From Ancalomicrobiaceae bacterium S20 (GTDB taxonomy: Bacteria; Pseudomonadota; Alphaproteobacteria; Rhizobiales; Ancalomicrobiaceae): a stretch of DNA of 64,000 nucleotides. Below are positions 26,743-36,120 of this stretch, one piece after another (the stretch's first letter is position 1; each line of letters starts with the position of its first letter). The notes beneath the pieces were generated by a model that saw only the letters and a program-made list of their open reading frames with translations, ran no database searches and was not told the DNA's origin. Location: assembly GCA_040269895.1 (NCBI GenBank), contig CP158568.1:1364001-1428000 (forward strand). The letters run 5' to 3'. Both the position numbers and the translations under genes were made by a program.

Positions 26743-27222
26743 ATGACCGAGATCACGGATCCGGAAAACACGCTCGTGATGGAGACCACCAAGGGCCGCG
26801 TCGTGATCGCGATGCGCCCGGATCTCGCCCCGGGCCACGTCGACCACATCAAGAAGCTCGCGCGCGAAGGCTTCTACGACGGCATCGTGTTCCACCGCGT
26901 GATCGAGGGCTTCATGGCCCAGACCGGCTGCCCGCACGGCACCGGCACCGGCGGTTCGTCGTATCCGAACCTCAAGGCCGAGTTCAACGCCGAGCCGCAC
27001 GTGCGCGGCACCGCCTCGATGGCGCGCGCGCAGAACCCGAATTCGGCGAATTCGCAGTTCTTCATCTGCTTCGACGACGCCCGCTTCCTCGACCGGCAGT
27101 ACACGGTGTGGGGCAAGGTGATCGAAGGCATGGAGAACGTCGACAAGATCAAGCGCGGCGAGCCGGTGCGCGATCCCGACAAGATCATCTCGATGAAGGT
27201 CGCGGCCGACATCGCAGCCTGA
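26743..27222 (+). CDS. ppi: Cyclophilin-type peptidyl-prolyl cis-trans isomerase
   Basis: A 159-residue single-domain cyclophilin without signal peptide, so cytoplasmic. Active-site pieces are FHRVIEGFMAQTG, the GTASMARAQNPNSANSQFFI segment (Gln, Phe of the proline pocket) and FLDRQYTVWGKV. It speeds proline isomerisation during folding. In related genomes it commonly precedes queA and tgt; here a toxin-antitoxin pair lies between. Confidence 0.93.
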   Translation: MTEITDPENTLVMETTKGRVVIAMRPDLAPGHVDHIKKLAREGFYDGIVFHRVIEGFMAQTGCPHGTGTGGSSYPNLKAEFNAEPHVRGTASMARAQNPNSANSQFFICFDDARFLDRQYTVWGKVIEGMENVDKIKRGEPVRDPDKIISMKVAADIAA

Positions 27223-27255
27223 AGTCAGGCTGAAATTATCTAGGGTTGTGATTGG

Positions 27256-27328
27256 CGCCCTGCTATCCTGTTTGTGTCTGAATTTTTGTGGTGACAAAAA
27301 TTCGGATTTCGGGCAGGCTGGCAGGGCG
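27256..27328. promoter_or_regulatory. Nested inverted repeats upstream of brnT, candidate autoregulatory operator
   Basis: An inner dyad GAATTTTTGT (27280-27289) and ACAAAAATTC (27294-27303) is perfect over 10 bp with a 4-nt spacer. It lies inside an outer dyad, CGCCCTGC (27256-27263) and GCAGGGCG (27321-27328). The set ends 5 bp before the brnT ATG. BrnA antitoxins of this family bind their own promoter, so operator use is likely but inferred. The inner dyad could alternatively act as a ppi terminator. Confidence 0.6.
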
Positions 27329-27333
27329 TCGTC

Positions 27334-27612
27334 ATGAGGATCTCCTACGATCCGGCGAAACGGGCGAAGACGATCGAGGAGCGTGGTCTCGATTTCGAGG
27401 ATGCGCGCCACGTGTTTGACGGACCGGCGATCTCCGCGCCCGATCTGCGGTTCGACTACGGCGAGGAACGGTTCGTGACCTTCGGCTATCTGCGGGGCCG
27501 GATGGTCTCGCTGTGCTGGACGGCTCGGGAGGGCGGCCGGCGCATCATATCGATGAGGTACGCCAATGACCGAGAACAAGCGCGCTACCGAGGCCTTCTT
27601 GGCGGCCATTGA
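27334..27612 (+). CDS. brnT: BrnT family toxin
   Basis: A 92-residue member of the BrnT family, whose fold resembles RelE-type ribonucleases. The pattern is typical: ISYDPAKRAKTIEERGLDFEDA at the start, then GEERFVTFGYL and [13 protein letters not shown] near the end. Such toxins cut RNA and stop translation until neutralised by BrnA. It overlaps the downstream antitoxin gene by 47 bp, in the standard toxin-first order. Confidence 0.88.
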   Translation: MRISYDPAKRAKTIEERGLDFEDARHVFDGPAISAPDLRFDYGEERFVTFGYLRGRMVSLCWTAREGGRRIISMRYANDREQARYRGLLGGH

Positions 27613-27937
27613 GGCTGAGGCGAAGCGTACCCGGAACGACGATCGCGTCTACGGCTCCGACTTCGCCAAGGCCGATGCCTACGTCAACAAGCCGGAGGAC
27701 TACGAGGACAATCCGGAGTGGACGGAGGAAATGTTCGAGCGGGCGGATTGGTATATCGGCGACAAGCTGATCCGGCGCGGCAGGCCGCGCTCGGAGGCGC
27801 CGAAGCGGGCGGTCAACATCCGGCTCTCGCCCGAAGTGCTCGACCGCTTCAAGGCGACCGGCAAGGGCTGGCAGACCCGGATCGACGCGGCGCTCAAGGA
27901 ATGGCTTGCCGCGCATCCGGAAGTCGGGCAGGGGTGA
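27566..27937 (+). CDS. brnA: BrnA family antitoxin (DUF4415)
   Basis: The 123-residue protein has a C-terminal ribbon-helix-helix region ([35 protein letters not shown] split across about residues 85-118) that dimerises and binds DNA. Its N-terminal helix region should wrap the toxin. It overlaps brnT by 47 bp and the two form one transcript. At 123 residues it is somewhat longer than the commonest BrnA proteins, with an acidic middle ([13 protein letters not shown]). Confidence 0.87.
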   Translation: MTENKRATEAFLAAIEAEAKRTRNDDRVYGSDFAKADAYVNKPEDYEDNPEWTEEMFERADWYIGDKLIRRGRPRSEAPKRAVNIRLSPEVLDRFKATGKGWQTRIDAALKEWLAAHPEVGQG

Positions 27938-28091
27938 CGACCATCCGCACCGGGCGCCGGACGGGCTGGTGACCGCCGCAGCCCGGGGTGCCTGCCGCCA
28001 TTGGCGGCGCCCCGTCCTGCTCTTTCTTCGTCGTTGCCCGGCGCCCGCATACGCGCGGCCGGCCAAGACCAACCGAGTTCCTGATCCCGAC

Positions 28092-29195
28092 ATGCGCGTC
28101 GACCTGTTCGATTTCGACCTGCCGCCGGAGCGGATCGCGCTCCGGCCGGTCTCGCCCCGCGACAGCGCCAAGATGCTGGTCGTCCGTCCGGACGGCGCGC
28201 CGGCGCTGGAAGACCGCGTCGTGCGCGATCTGCCGGATCTGCTCGCGCCCGGCGATGCACTCGTCTTCAACGACACCAAGGTCATACCGGCGGAACTCCA
28301 CGGCGTGCGCGTCCGCGACGACAATCGTACGGCGGTCACCTTCACGTTGATCCGGCGCGAGGCGGCGGATCGCTGGCGCGCCTTCGCACGGCCGGGCAAG
28401 CGCCTCAAGCCCGGCGACCGCGTGCTGATCGGCGAGGCCGGCCGCGCCTGCCTGCTCGGCGAGGTATGGGCGACGCTGGAGGAGAAGGCCGAGACCGGCG
28501 AGGTCGTCCTCAGGTTCGACTTCTCCGGCCCGGATCTCGATCTCGCGATCCATGCGGTCGGCTCGGTGCCGCTGCCGCCCTACATCTCGGGCAAACGGCC
28601 GACGGACGCGCAGGATCTCGCCGACTACCAGACCATCTACGCCCGCGAGGAGGGCGCGGTCGCTGCGCCGACCGCGGGGCTGCACTTCACGCCGGAGCTG
28701 TTCGCGCGGCTCGAGGCGTGCGGCATCGAGCGGCATTTCGTGACGCTGCATGTCGGTGCCGGTACGTTCCTGCCGGTGAAGGCAGAGGACACGGCCGAGC
28801 ACAAGATGCATGCCGAATGGGGGTCTGTGACCGCCGAGACGGCTGCGGCGCTCAATGCGGTGCGGGCACGTGGGAACCGCATCGTGGCGGTCGGCACGAC
28901 CTCGCTCCGGCTGATCGAGAGCGCCTGCGACGAGACCGGCCGCATCCATCCGTTCTCGGCGGAGACCGACATCTTCATCACGCCCGGCCGGCCGATCCGT
29001 TCCGCCGACGCGCTGATGACCAACTTCCATCTGCCGAAGTCGACGCTGTTCATGCTGGTCTCGGCCTTCGCAGGCTTCGACCTGATGCACCGCGCCTATG
29101 CGCATGCGATCGCCGAGCAGTACCGCTTCTACTCCTACGGCGATTCCTCGCTGCTCTTCCGTGCGGACGCCGTGCCGGGTATGGAACGCGCATGA
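28092..29195 (+). CDS. queA: S-adenosylmethionine:tRNA ribosyltransferase-isomerase
   Basis: A 367-residue enzyme that transfers the ribosyl part of SAM to preQ1 in tRNA to make epoxyqueuosine. Family landmarks are [11 protein letters not shown] at the start, [42 protein letters not shown] and [10 protein letters not shown]. The start at 28092 matches the family N-terminus; the longer frame upstream runs through the BrnA tail. It overlaps tgt by four bases (ATGA). Confidence 0.95.
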   Translation: MRVDLFDFDLPPERIALRPVSPRDSAKMLVVRPDGAPALEDRVVRDLPDLLAPGDALVFNDTKVIPAELHGVRVRDDNRTAVTFTLIRREAADRWRAFARPGKRLKPGDRVLIGEAGRACLLGEVWATLEEKAETGEVVLRFDFSGPDLDLAIHAVGSVPLPPYISGKRPTDAQDLADYQTIYAREEGAVAAPTAGLHFTPELFARLEACGIERHFVTLHVGAGTFLPVKAEDTAEHKMHAEWGSVTAETAAALNAVRARGNRIVAVGTTSLRLIESACDETGRIHPFSAETDIFITPGRPIRSADALMTNFHLPKSTLFMLVSAFAGFDLMHRAYAHAIAEQYRFYSYGDSSLLFRADAVPGMERA

Positions 29196-30340
29196 CCACG
29201 CTTCCAGACGAGATCCCGGCCTTCGGCTTCGAACTGCATGCGACCGACGGCATGGCCCGGCGCGGCACCGTGACGACGGCGCACGGGGCAATCCGCACGC
29301 CCGCCTTCATGCCGGTCGGCACGCAGGCGACCGTCAAGACCATGTATCCCGAGCAGGTCCGGGCGCTCGGCGCCGATGTCGTGCTCGGCAACACCTATCA
29401 CCTGATGCTGCGCCCCGGCGCGGAGCGGGTCGCGAGCCTCGGCGGGCTGCACACGTTCATGAACTGGCCGCATCCGATCCTGACGGATTCCGGCGGGTTC
29501 CAGGTCATGTCGCTGTCGAAGCTCAGAAAAGTCACCGAGAAGGCGGTCACGTTCCAGAGTCACCTCGACGGCCGGCGCTATGAGCTCTCCCCCGAGCGGA
29601 GCCTCGAGATCCAGGGCCTGCTCGGCTCCAACATCCAGATGCAGCTCGACGAATGCGTCTCGCTGCCGAACACGCGGCCCGAGATCGATCGCGCGATGCG
29701 GCTCAGCCTGCGCTGGGCCGAGCGGTCGAAGCGGGCGTTCTTCGGCAAGCGCGGCCACGGCATCTTCGGTATCGTGCAGGGCGGCGATCTGGAGGATCTT
29801 CGGCTCGAATCGGCCAAGGGCCTCGTCGACATCGGCTTCGACGGCTATGCGCTCGGCGGCCTCGCGGTCGGCGAGCCGCAGGAGGTCATGCTGCGGGTGA
29901 TCCAGGCGACGACGCCGGCACTGCCCGCGGATCGGCCGCGCTACCTGATGGGCGTCGGCACGCCCGACGACCTGATCGAGTCGGTCGCGCGCGGCATCGA
30001 CATGTTCGACTGCGTGATGCCGACCCGCGCGGGCCGCCACGGCCTCGCCTATACGCGGCGCGGCAAGGTCAACCTGCGCAACGCCCGCCATGCCGATGAT
30101 CCGCGCCCGCTCGACGAGGAGAGCGATTGCCCGGCCGCGCGCGACTACTCGCGCGCCTACCTGCATCATCTGGTCCGCACCGGAGAGGCGCTCGGCGCCA
30201 TGCTGCTGACCTGGGTCAACCTCGCCTATTACCAGGATCTGATGGCCGGAATCCGCCGTTCGATCGAGGAGGGCCGGTTCGAGGCGCACAAGGCCGAGGT
30301 CAAGGCGGGCTGGGCCGCGGGAGACATTCCGGCGCTGTGA
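29192..30340 (+). CDS. tgt: tRNA-guanine transglycosylase with altered zinc site
   Basis: A 382-residue enzyme that swaps guanine-34 for preQ1 in tRNAs with GUN anticodons. The catalytic strand [10 protein letters not shown], the substrate loop GIVQGG, the QLDECVSLP segment and the nucleophile region ([13 protein letters not shown]) are intact. The zinc subdomain is unusual: where E. coli and Zymomonas have a C-x-C-x2-C cluster, this protein reads [14 protein letters not shown]. Only Cys313 remains, with Ser311 and Ala316 replacing the other two ligands; the downstream HH is kept. I believe related rhizobia show the same change, so it is probably functional. It is coupled to queA. Confidence 0.94.
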   Translation: MTTLPDEIPAFGFELHATDGMARRGTVTTAHGAIRTPAFMPVGTQATVKTMYPEQVRALGADVVLGNTYHLMLRPGAERVASLGGLHTFMNWPHPILTDSGGFQVMSLSKLRKVTEKAVTFQSHLDGRRYELSPERSLEIQGLLGSNIQMQLDECVSLPNTRPEIDRAMRLSLRWAERSKRAFFGKRGHGIFGIVQGGDLEDLRLESAKGLVDIGFDGYALGGLAVGEPQEVMLRVIQATTPALPADRPRYLMGVGTPDDLIESVARGIDMFDCVMPTRAGRHGLAYTRRGKVNLRNARHADDPRPLDEESDCPAARDYSRAYLHHLVRTGEALGAMLLTWVNLAYYQDLMAGIRRSIEEGRFEAHKAEVKAGWAAGDIPAL

Positions 30341-30548
30341 CGCCAGGCCCGTGCTGCGGCCTGCGTATTTCTCCCTATCGTCATCACGCGAGCGAACCCG
30401 ATGTGAAGCGTCGGCGTTACGGCGTCGGCCGTGAGGCTGTCATCATCGGTTCGTCCTTCGCCCCGATCCTCGGGCGCAAAGGACACCCGCCGGACAGGCC
30501 TTCGATGCATGCGGCATCGGGGTGCGGGCCGGCGACGCGAGGACGATC

Positions 30549-31961
30549 ATGCTCGAAAACCTCGACGCGACGGTCCTGTCCCGAATCCAGTTCGGCTTCA
30601 CCATCACGTTCCACATCATCTTCCCGGCTTTCACCATCGGCCTGTCGGCCTTCATCGCCACGCTCGAAGGGCGCTGGCTCTGGACGGGCGACGACCTCTA
30701 CCACCGGCTCGCGCGCTACTGGACCAAGATCTTCGCGATCTCTTTCGCGATGGGCGTCGTCTCCGGCATCGTGCTCTCCTACCAGTTCGGCACCAACTGG
30801 AGCCGCTTCTCGGTCGTGGTCGGCAACGTCATCGGTCCGCTGATCGGCTACGAGGTGCTGACCGCCTTCTTCCTGGAGGCGACCTTCCTCGGCATCATGC
30901 TGTTCGGCTGGAACCGGGTGCCGCCGTGGCTGCACTTCCTCGCCTCGGTGATGGTGGCGATCGGCACGGCGATCTCGGCGTTCTGGATCCTGTCGGCCAA
31001 CAGCTGGATGCAGTCGCCGGCCGGTTACGAGATGCGCGACGGCGTCGCGCACGCGACCGACTGGTTCGCGGTGATCTTCAATCCGACGTTCCCGTATCGC
31101 TTCGCCCATATGGTGATCGCGGCCTACCTGACCACCTCGATCGTGGTGCTGTCGGTCGGCGCAAGGCACCTCAGGCGCGGGCGCTTCGTGCCGGAATCGC
31201 GCGTCATGCTGCACATGGGGCTCGGGCTCGCGGCGATCCTGGCGCCCCTGCAGATCATCATCGGCGACTTCCACGGCATCGCCACGCGCGACCACCAGCC
31301 AGCCAAGCTCGCCGCGATCGAGGGGCACTGGGACAATGACGGTCCGGCGCCGCTCGTGCTGTTCGGCTGGCCGAACCAGCAGGCCGAGCGCAACGACTAC
31401 GAACTCGCCATCCCGAAGCTCGGCAGCCTGATCATCACCCATGACTGGGAAGGCCGCTTCAAGGGGCTGAAGGACTTCGCCGCTGTGGATCGGCCGCCGG
31501 TCTGGCCGGTGTTCTGGGGCTTCCGCGTCATGGTCGGGCTCGGGCTCGCCATGCTGGCGCTCGCCTGGGTCGGCGTCTTCGCCTGGTGGCGCGGCCGGCT
31601 CGACAATTGGCGGCTCTATCTCGATGCGGCGACGGTCGCCTGGCCGGCGGGCTTCCTCGCCATCGTGGCCGGCTGGTTCGTCACCGAGATCGGCCGGCAG
31701 CCGTGGATCGCAACCGGCATTCTCAGGACCGCCGACGCGGCCTCGCCGGTGCCCGCGCATGTGGTGGCGACGTCGCTCGCGGCTTTCGTCGTCGTCTACG
31801 GCGTCGTGTTCGCGGCCGGCATCTACTACATCAACCGCATGATCGTGAAAGGCCCGGCGCCGGCCGTCACGGCCGAGGAGGAGGGCGTGCCGTCGCGGCC
31901 GCTCTCCGGCGCGCTCGGCGCGGCCGGTCATGCCGCCAAGACCACGGGAGGCGCGGCATGA
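30549..31961 (+). CDS. cydA: Cytochrome bd-type quinol oxidase subunit I (CIO type)
   Basis: A 470-residue membrane protein. The haem-ligand region FGFTITFHIIFPAFTIG is near the N-terminus, FAHMVIAAYL holds the second histidine, and GRQPW lies in the quinol-binding segment. The Q loop is short, which places it with the cyanide-insensitive (CioA) branch rather than E. coli CydA. It reduces oxygen to water using quinol without pumping protons. The ATG at 30549 is preferred to an upstream in-frame one because the protein then begins with the usual MLENLDATVLSRIQF. It overlaps cydB by four bases. Confidence 0.94.
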   Translation: MLENLDATVLSRIQFGFTITFHIIFPAFTIGLSAFIATLEGRWLWTGDDLYHRLARYWTKIFAISFAMGVVSGIVLSYQFGTNWSRFSVVVGNVIGPLIGYEVLTAFFLEATFLGIMLFGWNRVPPWLHFLASVMVAIGTAISAFWILSANSWMQSPAGYEMRDGVAHATDWFAVIFNPTFPYRFAHMVIAAYLTTSIVVLSVGARHLRRGRFVPESRVMLHMGLGLAAILAPLQIIIGDFHGIATRDHQPAKLAAIEGHWDNDGPAPLVLFGWPNQQAERNDYELAIPKLGSLIITHDWEGRFKGLKDFAAVDRPPVWPVFWGFRVMVGLGLAMLALAWVGVFAWWRGRLDNWRLYLDAATVAWPAGFLAIVAGWFVTEIGRQPWIATGILRTADAASPVPAHVVATSLAAFVVVYGVVFAAGIYYINRMIVKGPAPAVTAEEEGVPSRPLSGALGAAGHAAKTTGGAA

Positions 31962-32971
31962 GCGCGACGGCCGACCTGCTGCCGGTCGTCTGGGCCGTGA
32001 TCATCGCGGTCGCCGTGGTGCTCTACGTCATCATGGACGGCTTCGATCTCGGTATCGGCATCCTGTTCCCGGGCTTGCGCGACGAGGGCGAGCGCGATCA
32101 GGCGATGAACTCGATCGCGCCCTATTGGGACGGCAACGAGACCTGGCTCGTGCTCGGCGGCGGCGGCCTGTGGGTCGCTTTCCCGAAGGCCTACGCGGTC
32201 GTGATGCCGGCACTCTACATCCCAGTCATCGCCATGCTGCTGGCGCTGATCTTCCGCGGTGTCGCGTTCGAGTTCCGCTTCGCGGCGAAGCCGAACCACC
32301 GGGCCTGGGATCTTGCCTTCATGCTCGGGTCGATGGCGGCGGCGTTCTTTCAAGGATGCGTGCTCGGCGGGCTCCTGTCCGGCATCAAGGTCGAGAACGG
32401 CGCTTTCGCCGGCGGGCCGCTCGACTGGCTTACGCCGTTCTCGGTCCTGTGCGGCCTCGGCCTGATGGCCGGCTACGCGCTGCTCGGCGCGGGCTGGCTG
32501 GTGCTGCGCACCCATGGCGACATCACCGAGAAGGCACGGCGGCTGATCGGGCCGCTGGCGATCGCGGTCGGCGGCTTCGTCGCCGCGGTCAGCCTGTGGA
32601 CGCCGATCCACAGCCCGGCGATCGCGGCACGCTGGTTCTCGTTCCCGAACATCGCGCTGCTCTGGCCGCTGCCGGCGCTGACGGCGGCGTTCCTCTACTG
32701 GGTCTGGCGCCATGCCCGCAACGGCAACGACACGCTGCCGTTCCCGGTCACGATCGGCGTCTTCGTGCTCGCCTTCGCCGGTCTGGGCATCTCGGTGTTC
32801 CCGATGATCGTGCCGCCGTCGATGACGGTCTGGGACGCGGCGGCGGCACCTGAATCGCTCGTCTTCTTCCTGATCGGGACGCTCGTCATGATTCCGGTCG
32901 TGCTCGGCTACACCGCCTTCGTCTACTGGACGTTCCGGGGCCGGATCGGGGCCGGGGAGGGGTATCATTGA
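31958..32971 (+). CDS. cydB: Cytochrome bd-type quinol oxidase subunit II (CIO type)
   Basis: A 337-residue partner subunit with about eight membrane spans. YVIMDGFDLGIGILFP, SIAPYWDGNETWLVLGGG and FPKAYAVVMPALYIP are highly conserved CydB sequences. Its start overlaps the cydA stop (ATGA). No small cydX-like gene follows, and no cydDC exporter is nearby. A strong terminator starts 10 bp downstream. Confidence 0.94.
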   Translation: MSATADLLPVVWAVIIAVAVVLYVIMDGFDLGIGILFPGLRDEGERDQAMNSIAPYWDGNETWLVLGGGGLWVAFPKAYAVVMPALYIPVIAMLLALIFRGVAFEFRFAAKPNHRAWDLAFMLGSMAAAFFQGCVLGGLLSGIKVENGAFAGGPLDWLTPFSVLCGLGLMAGYALLGAGWLVLRTHGDITEKARRLIGPLAIAVGGFVAAVSLWTPIHSPAIAARWFSFPNIALLWPLPALTAAFLYWVWRHARNGNDTLPFPVTIGVFVLAFAGLGISVFPMIVPPSMTVWDAAAAPESLVFFLIGTLVMIPVVLGYTAFVYWTFRGRIGAGEGYH

Positions 32972-32981
32972 GCGCGAAAAT

Positions 32982-33029
32982 GGCGCGCGCCATGCACGTC
33001 GAAAAAACGACGGCAGCGCGCGCCTTTTT
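32982..33029 (+). terminator. Rho-independent terminator after cydAB
   Basis: GGCGCGCGC (32982-32990) pairs with GCGCGCGCC (33016-33024) and is followed by five T residues. An inner hairpin CGTCG-A6-CGACG fills the loop. Confidence 0.85.
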
Positions 33030-33095
33030 GCGTCAAGGACTTGGAGTTATCCACGGCCCTGTCACGGGACTGAAAAAATCTCGCACACCCCGCGC

Positions 33096-33124
33096 TTGAC
33101 TTCATCCGCGGGGGGCCGTAAACG
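33096..33124 (+). promoter_or_regulatory. Probable promoter of tRNA-Asp
   Basis: TTGACT (33096-33101) and TAAACG (33119-33124) are separated by 17 bp and lie about 47 bp before the mature tRNA 5' end. The -35 box has the strong CTTGAC form typical of rhizobial housekeeping promoters; the -10 box is weaker. Confidence 0.6.
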
Positions 33125-33170
33125 ACCCACACCTCGGCGGCGGACACGATCCGCTGCGCCAGAGGCGAGC

Positions 33171-33247
33171 GGGGGTGTAGCTCAGTCGGTTAGAGCGCCG
33201 GCCTGTCACGCCGGAGGTCGCGGGTTCGAGCCCCGTCACTCCCGCCA
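33171..33247 (+). tRNA. tRNA-Asp (anticodon GUC)
   Basis: 77 nt including the encoded CCA. The acceptor GGGGGTG pairs with CACTCCC (one G-T), the D arm is TAGCTCAGTCGGTTAGA, the anticodon loop is CTGTCAC and the T loop is TTCGAGC. Decodes GAC and GAU. Confidence 0.96.
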
Positions 33248-33463
33248 CTTTCCTTCCCGATGGGAAGGTCTTCCGCACAATGAAGATCCGCCTGACCGGC
33301 GGCCTCGATCGAGAGGCCGCCGCAGGCTGGATTGTCGTCGCGTCTTGCATGCGTTGGCAAGCTGCAAAAACGCATGCGTTAACTTTTTGGCTTCAATCGA
33401 TTTAAGGCTTCGCTCAGTTTTTGGTATTGAAATTTCAGTGTCGACCATCAAAGGAGGCGCGCC

Positions 33464-34054
33464 ATGTTGCTCAGTCGCGTCATCTTCTACGCCCACAACA
33501 ACATCCGCCCGAACGGGGCGCGGGCGAGCGATCTCGTCAAGGTCATCCTGTCGGCCTGTACGGCCTATGATGCCGCCTCGGGCCTGTCCGGGGCGCTGGC
33601 GTTCAGCGACCGGTACTTCGTGCAGGGCATGGAGGGCGAGCGGGAGCTGCTGACGCGGCAGTTCCTGAAGATCTCGCAAGACGAGCGTCTGAGCCATCTG
33701 ACCCTGTGCCATTGCGAGGAGATCGCGGTGCGCCGGTTCGTCGGCTGGACGGTCGCCTTTGCGGGCCATAACAGCGAGGCGCTCGATCGGCTGTTCCTGC
33801 GCCATTCGGTCACCAACCACCTCGATCCGACCCGCATGACCGGCGAGGCGATCCTCGGCCTGCTCGCGGACGTGACGCAGCTCGACAGTCCCTATGTCCA
33901 GCGCGCCGGCGGCGCTGCGCGCCAGTCCGGCGGGCCCGGCCCGTCGGCGGGGGTGAGTGCGGCCGGTGGCGCGGACGTGCCGTTCCGGCCGGCTCGGATG
34001 CCGCATGTGCCCGCGGAGGTCGAGCGGAGTCCGGTCAACCGCAGCGCGCTCTGA
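33464..34054 (+). CDS. BLUF-domain protein with substituted photochemistry residues
   Basis: A 196-residue protein whose first 100 residues align with BLUF blue-light sensors such as PixD. The key glutamine is present (Gln54 in YFVQGMEG), as is the C-terminal FVGWTVAF strand. The tyrosine that drives flavin photochemistry (PixD Tyr8) aligns with Phe8, with a Tyr at residue 9, and the conserved Asn32 aligns with Asp36. The remaining 95 residues are a low-complexity Gly/Pro/Ala-rich tail with no output domain. A perfect AAAGGAGG ribosome-binding site precedes the ATG. It may sense light through a shifted residue, or may be a light-blind BLUF. Confidence 0.78.
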   Translation: MLLSRVIFYAHNNIRPNGARASDLVKVILSACTAYDAASGLSGALAFSDRYFVQGMEGERELLTRQFLKISQDERLSHLTLCHCEEIAVRRFVGWTVAFAGHNSEALDRLFLRHSVTNHLDPTRMTGEAILGLLADVTQLDSPYVQRAGGAARQSGGPGPSAGVSAAGGADVPFRPARMPHVPAEVERSPVNRSAL

Positions 34055-34200
34055 GAATTCGTGTCGATTGTGGTCGTCCGAAATGACGCAGCTGCCCACC
34101 AGGGTCGGCGCGCTAATTCCATATCGATTTCGGAATATTCTGAAATGTCAAAAATACGACAATTGATGTAATTGTTGGTTGTGCGCGTATACGTGGTGAA

Positions 34201-34268
34201 TTGCGACAATTGTACGCGCCAAAAACGATTTTGAACCGCATCTGAACCGATAACGGCGCGGGTGACAG
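34201..34268 (+). promoter_or_regulatory. Conserved two-box upstream element, copy 1
   Basis: TTGCGACAATTGT at 34201-34213 and GGTGACAG at 34261-34268 recur, at the same 60-bp start-to-start distance, upstream of the paralogous gene at 36121. The surrounding 300-bp gap is AT-rich and otherwise featureless. The boxes are likely promoter or regulator sites. Confidence 0.6.
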
Positions 34269-34364
34269 CGATTATTGCCCAGATAGACTGAGGTTTCATC
34301 GGTTCAATAGACGAACCCTTAGGATTTTTGCAGATACTCGCAGGATGGAACTCTAGGAGCCTTC

Positions 34365-35780
34365 ATGGCTGCGTTGTCTGAATTTCTCGGTCGGTTCGCC
34401 TGCGCTCGGCGCGGCTCGGTGATGGTGTGGTTCGCCCTTACCGTGCCGCTGCTGGCGGGGGCGGCCGCTGCCGCGACCAACTATGCCTGGCTCGTCCTGA
34501 AGCGCACGGAACTGCAATCGGTTGCCGATTCCGCCGCGACGGGCGCCGCGCGCGAGCTGGCACTCGCCGGGCAGGAGCGCGAGCGCGTCGTCGCGGTGGC
34601 GCGACAGCTCAGTTCGGCCGGCCTCACCCAGAAGAAGATCTCGGCCGAGACCGCGGTCGACGTGATCGACAAGTACACGGCCGTGAAGGTCGGCCTCAGC
34701 GCGACGGTCGATCTGCCGATCACGTTGCTCGCGTCGTCGAGCGTCGTCGATGTCACCGCGATCGCGCGCCTCGCCAATGCGGCGCCGGTCTGCATGATGT
34801 CGCTTGACCAGAAGGCGAACCGGGCGATGTATCTGCAGGACTTCGCCCAGGTGACCGCACCCGGTTGCGGCGTGTTCGACAACAGCGACAATGCGATGGC
34901 GCTGTGGGCACAGGGTCGGGCCGCGATGCGCGCGATGACGATCTGCTCGAGCGGCGGCGTCTTTGGCGCCAGCAGCTTCACGCCGACGCCGATCACCGAT
35001 TGTCCGGTCGCCGAAGACCCGCTCGCCTACCGCAAGCCCCCGACGGTCGACCGGTGCGACCACACCGAGACCGTTCTCGTCACCAGCGGCCATGTCACGC
35101 TCAATCCCGGCTTCTACTGCGGCGGCATCCAGGTGCTGGGCGGCACGGTGAAGCTCAATCCCGGCATCTACGCGGTGCGCTTCGGCGTGGCCGTCAACGG
35201 CGGCGGCACGTTGATCGGCAACAACGTCAGCTTTTATCTGACCTCCCAGGCGCCGAGCAATGTCGACCGCACGAAAGACTTGCGTGCGGCGGCGCTGCCT
35301 TGGATGGAGCCGGAGCTCACCCGCGACGTGATCCAATCGCTCGGGTTGAGCGAGGTGACGGGCGGCAATGGCGCCGGTGCTCTCGTCAAGCAGGCGGGGG
35401 GGCAAGTCCTGTCGCTGGTCGACGGCAGTCCGCGCCTCTTTTTCGCGACGCTGTCGACGATCGATCTGTCCGCGCCCAAGGATGGTCCGCTCGCCGGGAT
35501 CCTCGTCTTCGAGGATCGCCGCAATACCGAGCTGCTGCAGCACCAGATCACCAGCGACAACGCTCATAACCTGCTCGGCACCATCTACCTGTCGCGCGGA
35601 GCGCTGGTGGTCGCGGCAAACCGGAAAGTTGCCGACGGGTCCGCCTACACGATCATCGTGGCCCGGCGCCTCTACATGAGCCGCAATGCCAACCTGGTTC
35701 TGAACAGGGGGTACGACAAGACCGAAGTGCCGGTTCCGGAGGGCGTCGGGCCGTCGCGCAAGGTCTACCTGTCGAACTGA
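34365..35780 (+). CDS. TadG-like putative Flp pilus-assembly protein, paralogue 1
   Basis: A 471-residue protein with the TadE/TadG N-terminus: a short cytoplasmic RRGSVMVWFALTVPL segment and one membrane span (about residues 20-40), then helix LKRTELQSVADSAATGAARELAL. The rest is extracytoplasmic and beta-rich, with repeated LNPGFYCGGI and LNPGIYAVRFG strands and paired cysteines (CDHTE, FYCGG). TadG proteins help anchor or assemble Flp pili or related surface structures, but no tadA, cpaC or flp genes are in the window. It is paralogous along its length to the next gene. Confidence 0.78.
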   Translation: MAALSEFLGRFACARRGSVMVWFALTVPLLAGAAAAATNYAWLVLKRTELQSVADSAATGAARELALAGQERERVVAVARQLSSAGLTQKKISAETAVDVIDKYTAVKVGLSATVDLPITLLASSSVVDVTAIARLANAAPVCMMSLDQKANRAMYLQDFAQVTAPGCGVFDNSDNAMALWAQGRAAMRAMTICSSGGVFGASSFTPTPITDCPVAEDPLAYRKPPTVDRCDHTETVLVTSGHVTLNPGFYCGGIQVLGGTVKLNPGIYAVRFGVAVNGGGTLIGNNVSFYLTSQAPSNVDRTKDLRAAALPWMEPELTRDVIQSLGLSEVTGGNGAGALVKQAGGQVLSLVDGSPRLFFATLSTIDLSAPKDGPLAGILVFEDRRNTELLQHQITSDNAHNLLGTIYLSRGALVVAANRKVADGSAYTIIVARRLYMSRNANLVLNRGYDKTEVPVPEGVGPSRKVYLSN

Positions 35781-35951
35781 CATCGTCGTTGCTCTGCCAT
35801 TGACCGCGTCGCTGCACGGCGGCGCGGCGCGCATGCCGTTGTCAATGGTCTGGTGTAATTCAGTGCCTGCGCGGCAAAAACGGCGTCGAGGTTTGTCGCC
35901 TATGTTGATAGAGAAGGATATATCTGAATATTGATCCGGAAAAATTCCTGT

Positions 35952-36019
35952 TTGCGACAACTGTGATATCTTGAATTACGCGATTAAATAGGTATTGCGT
36001 TTTTTAGTTGTGGTGACAG
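35952..36019 (+). promoter_or_regulatory. Conserved two-box upstream element, copy 2
   Basis: TTGCGACAACTGT at 35952-35964 (12 of 13 bases as in copy 1) and GGTGACAG at 36012-36019, again 60 bp apart start to start. The distance to the downstream ATG is 102 bp, against 97 bp in copy 1. The sequence between the boxes is not conserved, so the boxes themselves appear to be under selection. Confidence 0.6.
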
Positions 36020-36120
36020 TCTGGAATTTTATGTCATTTGACACAATCCGATCTTCGGTTGAAAGCCTTGATTAAGGGGTATTACCTAATTTGCCTTTGG
36101 GGAATTAAAGGTCTTAGGAA

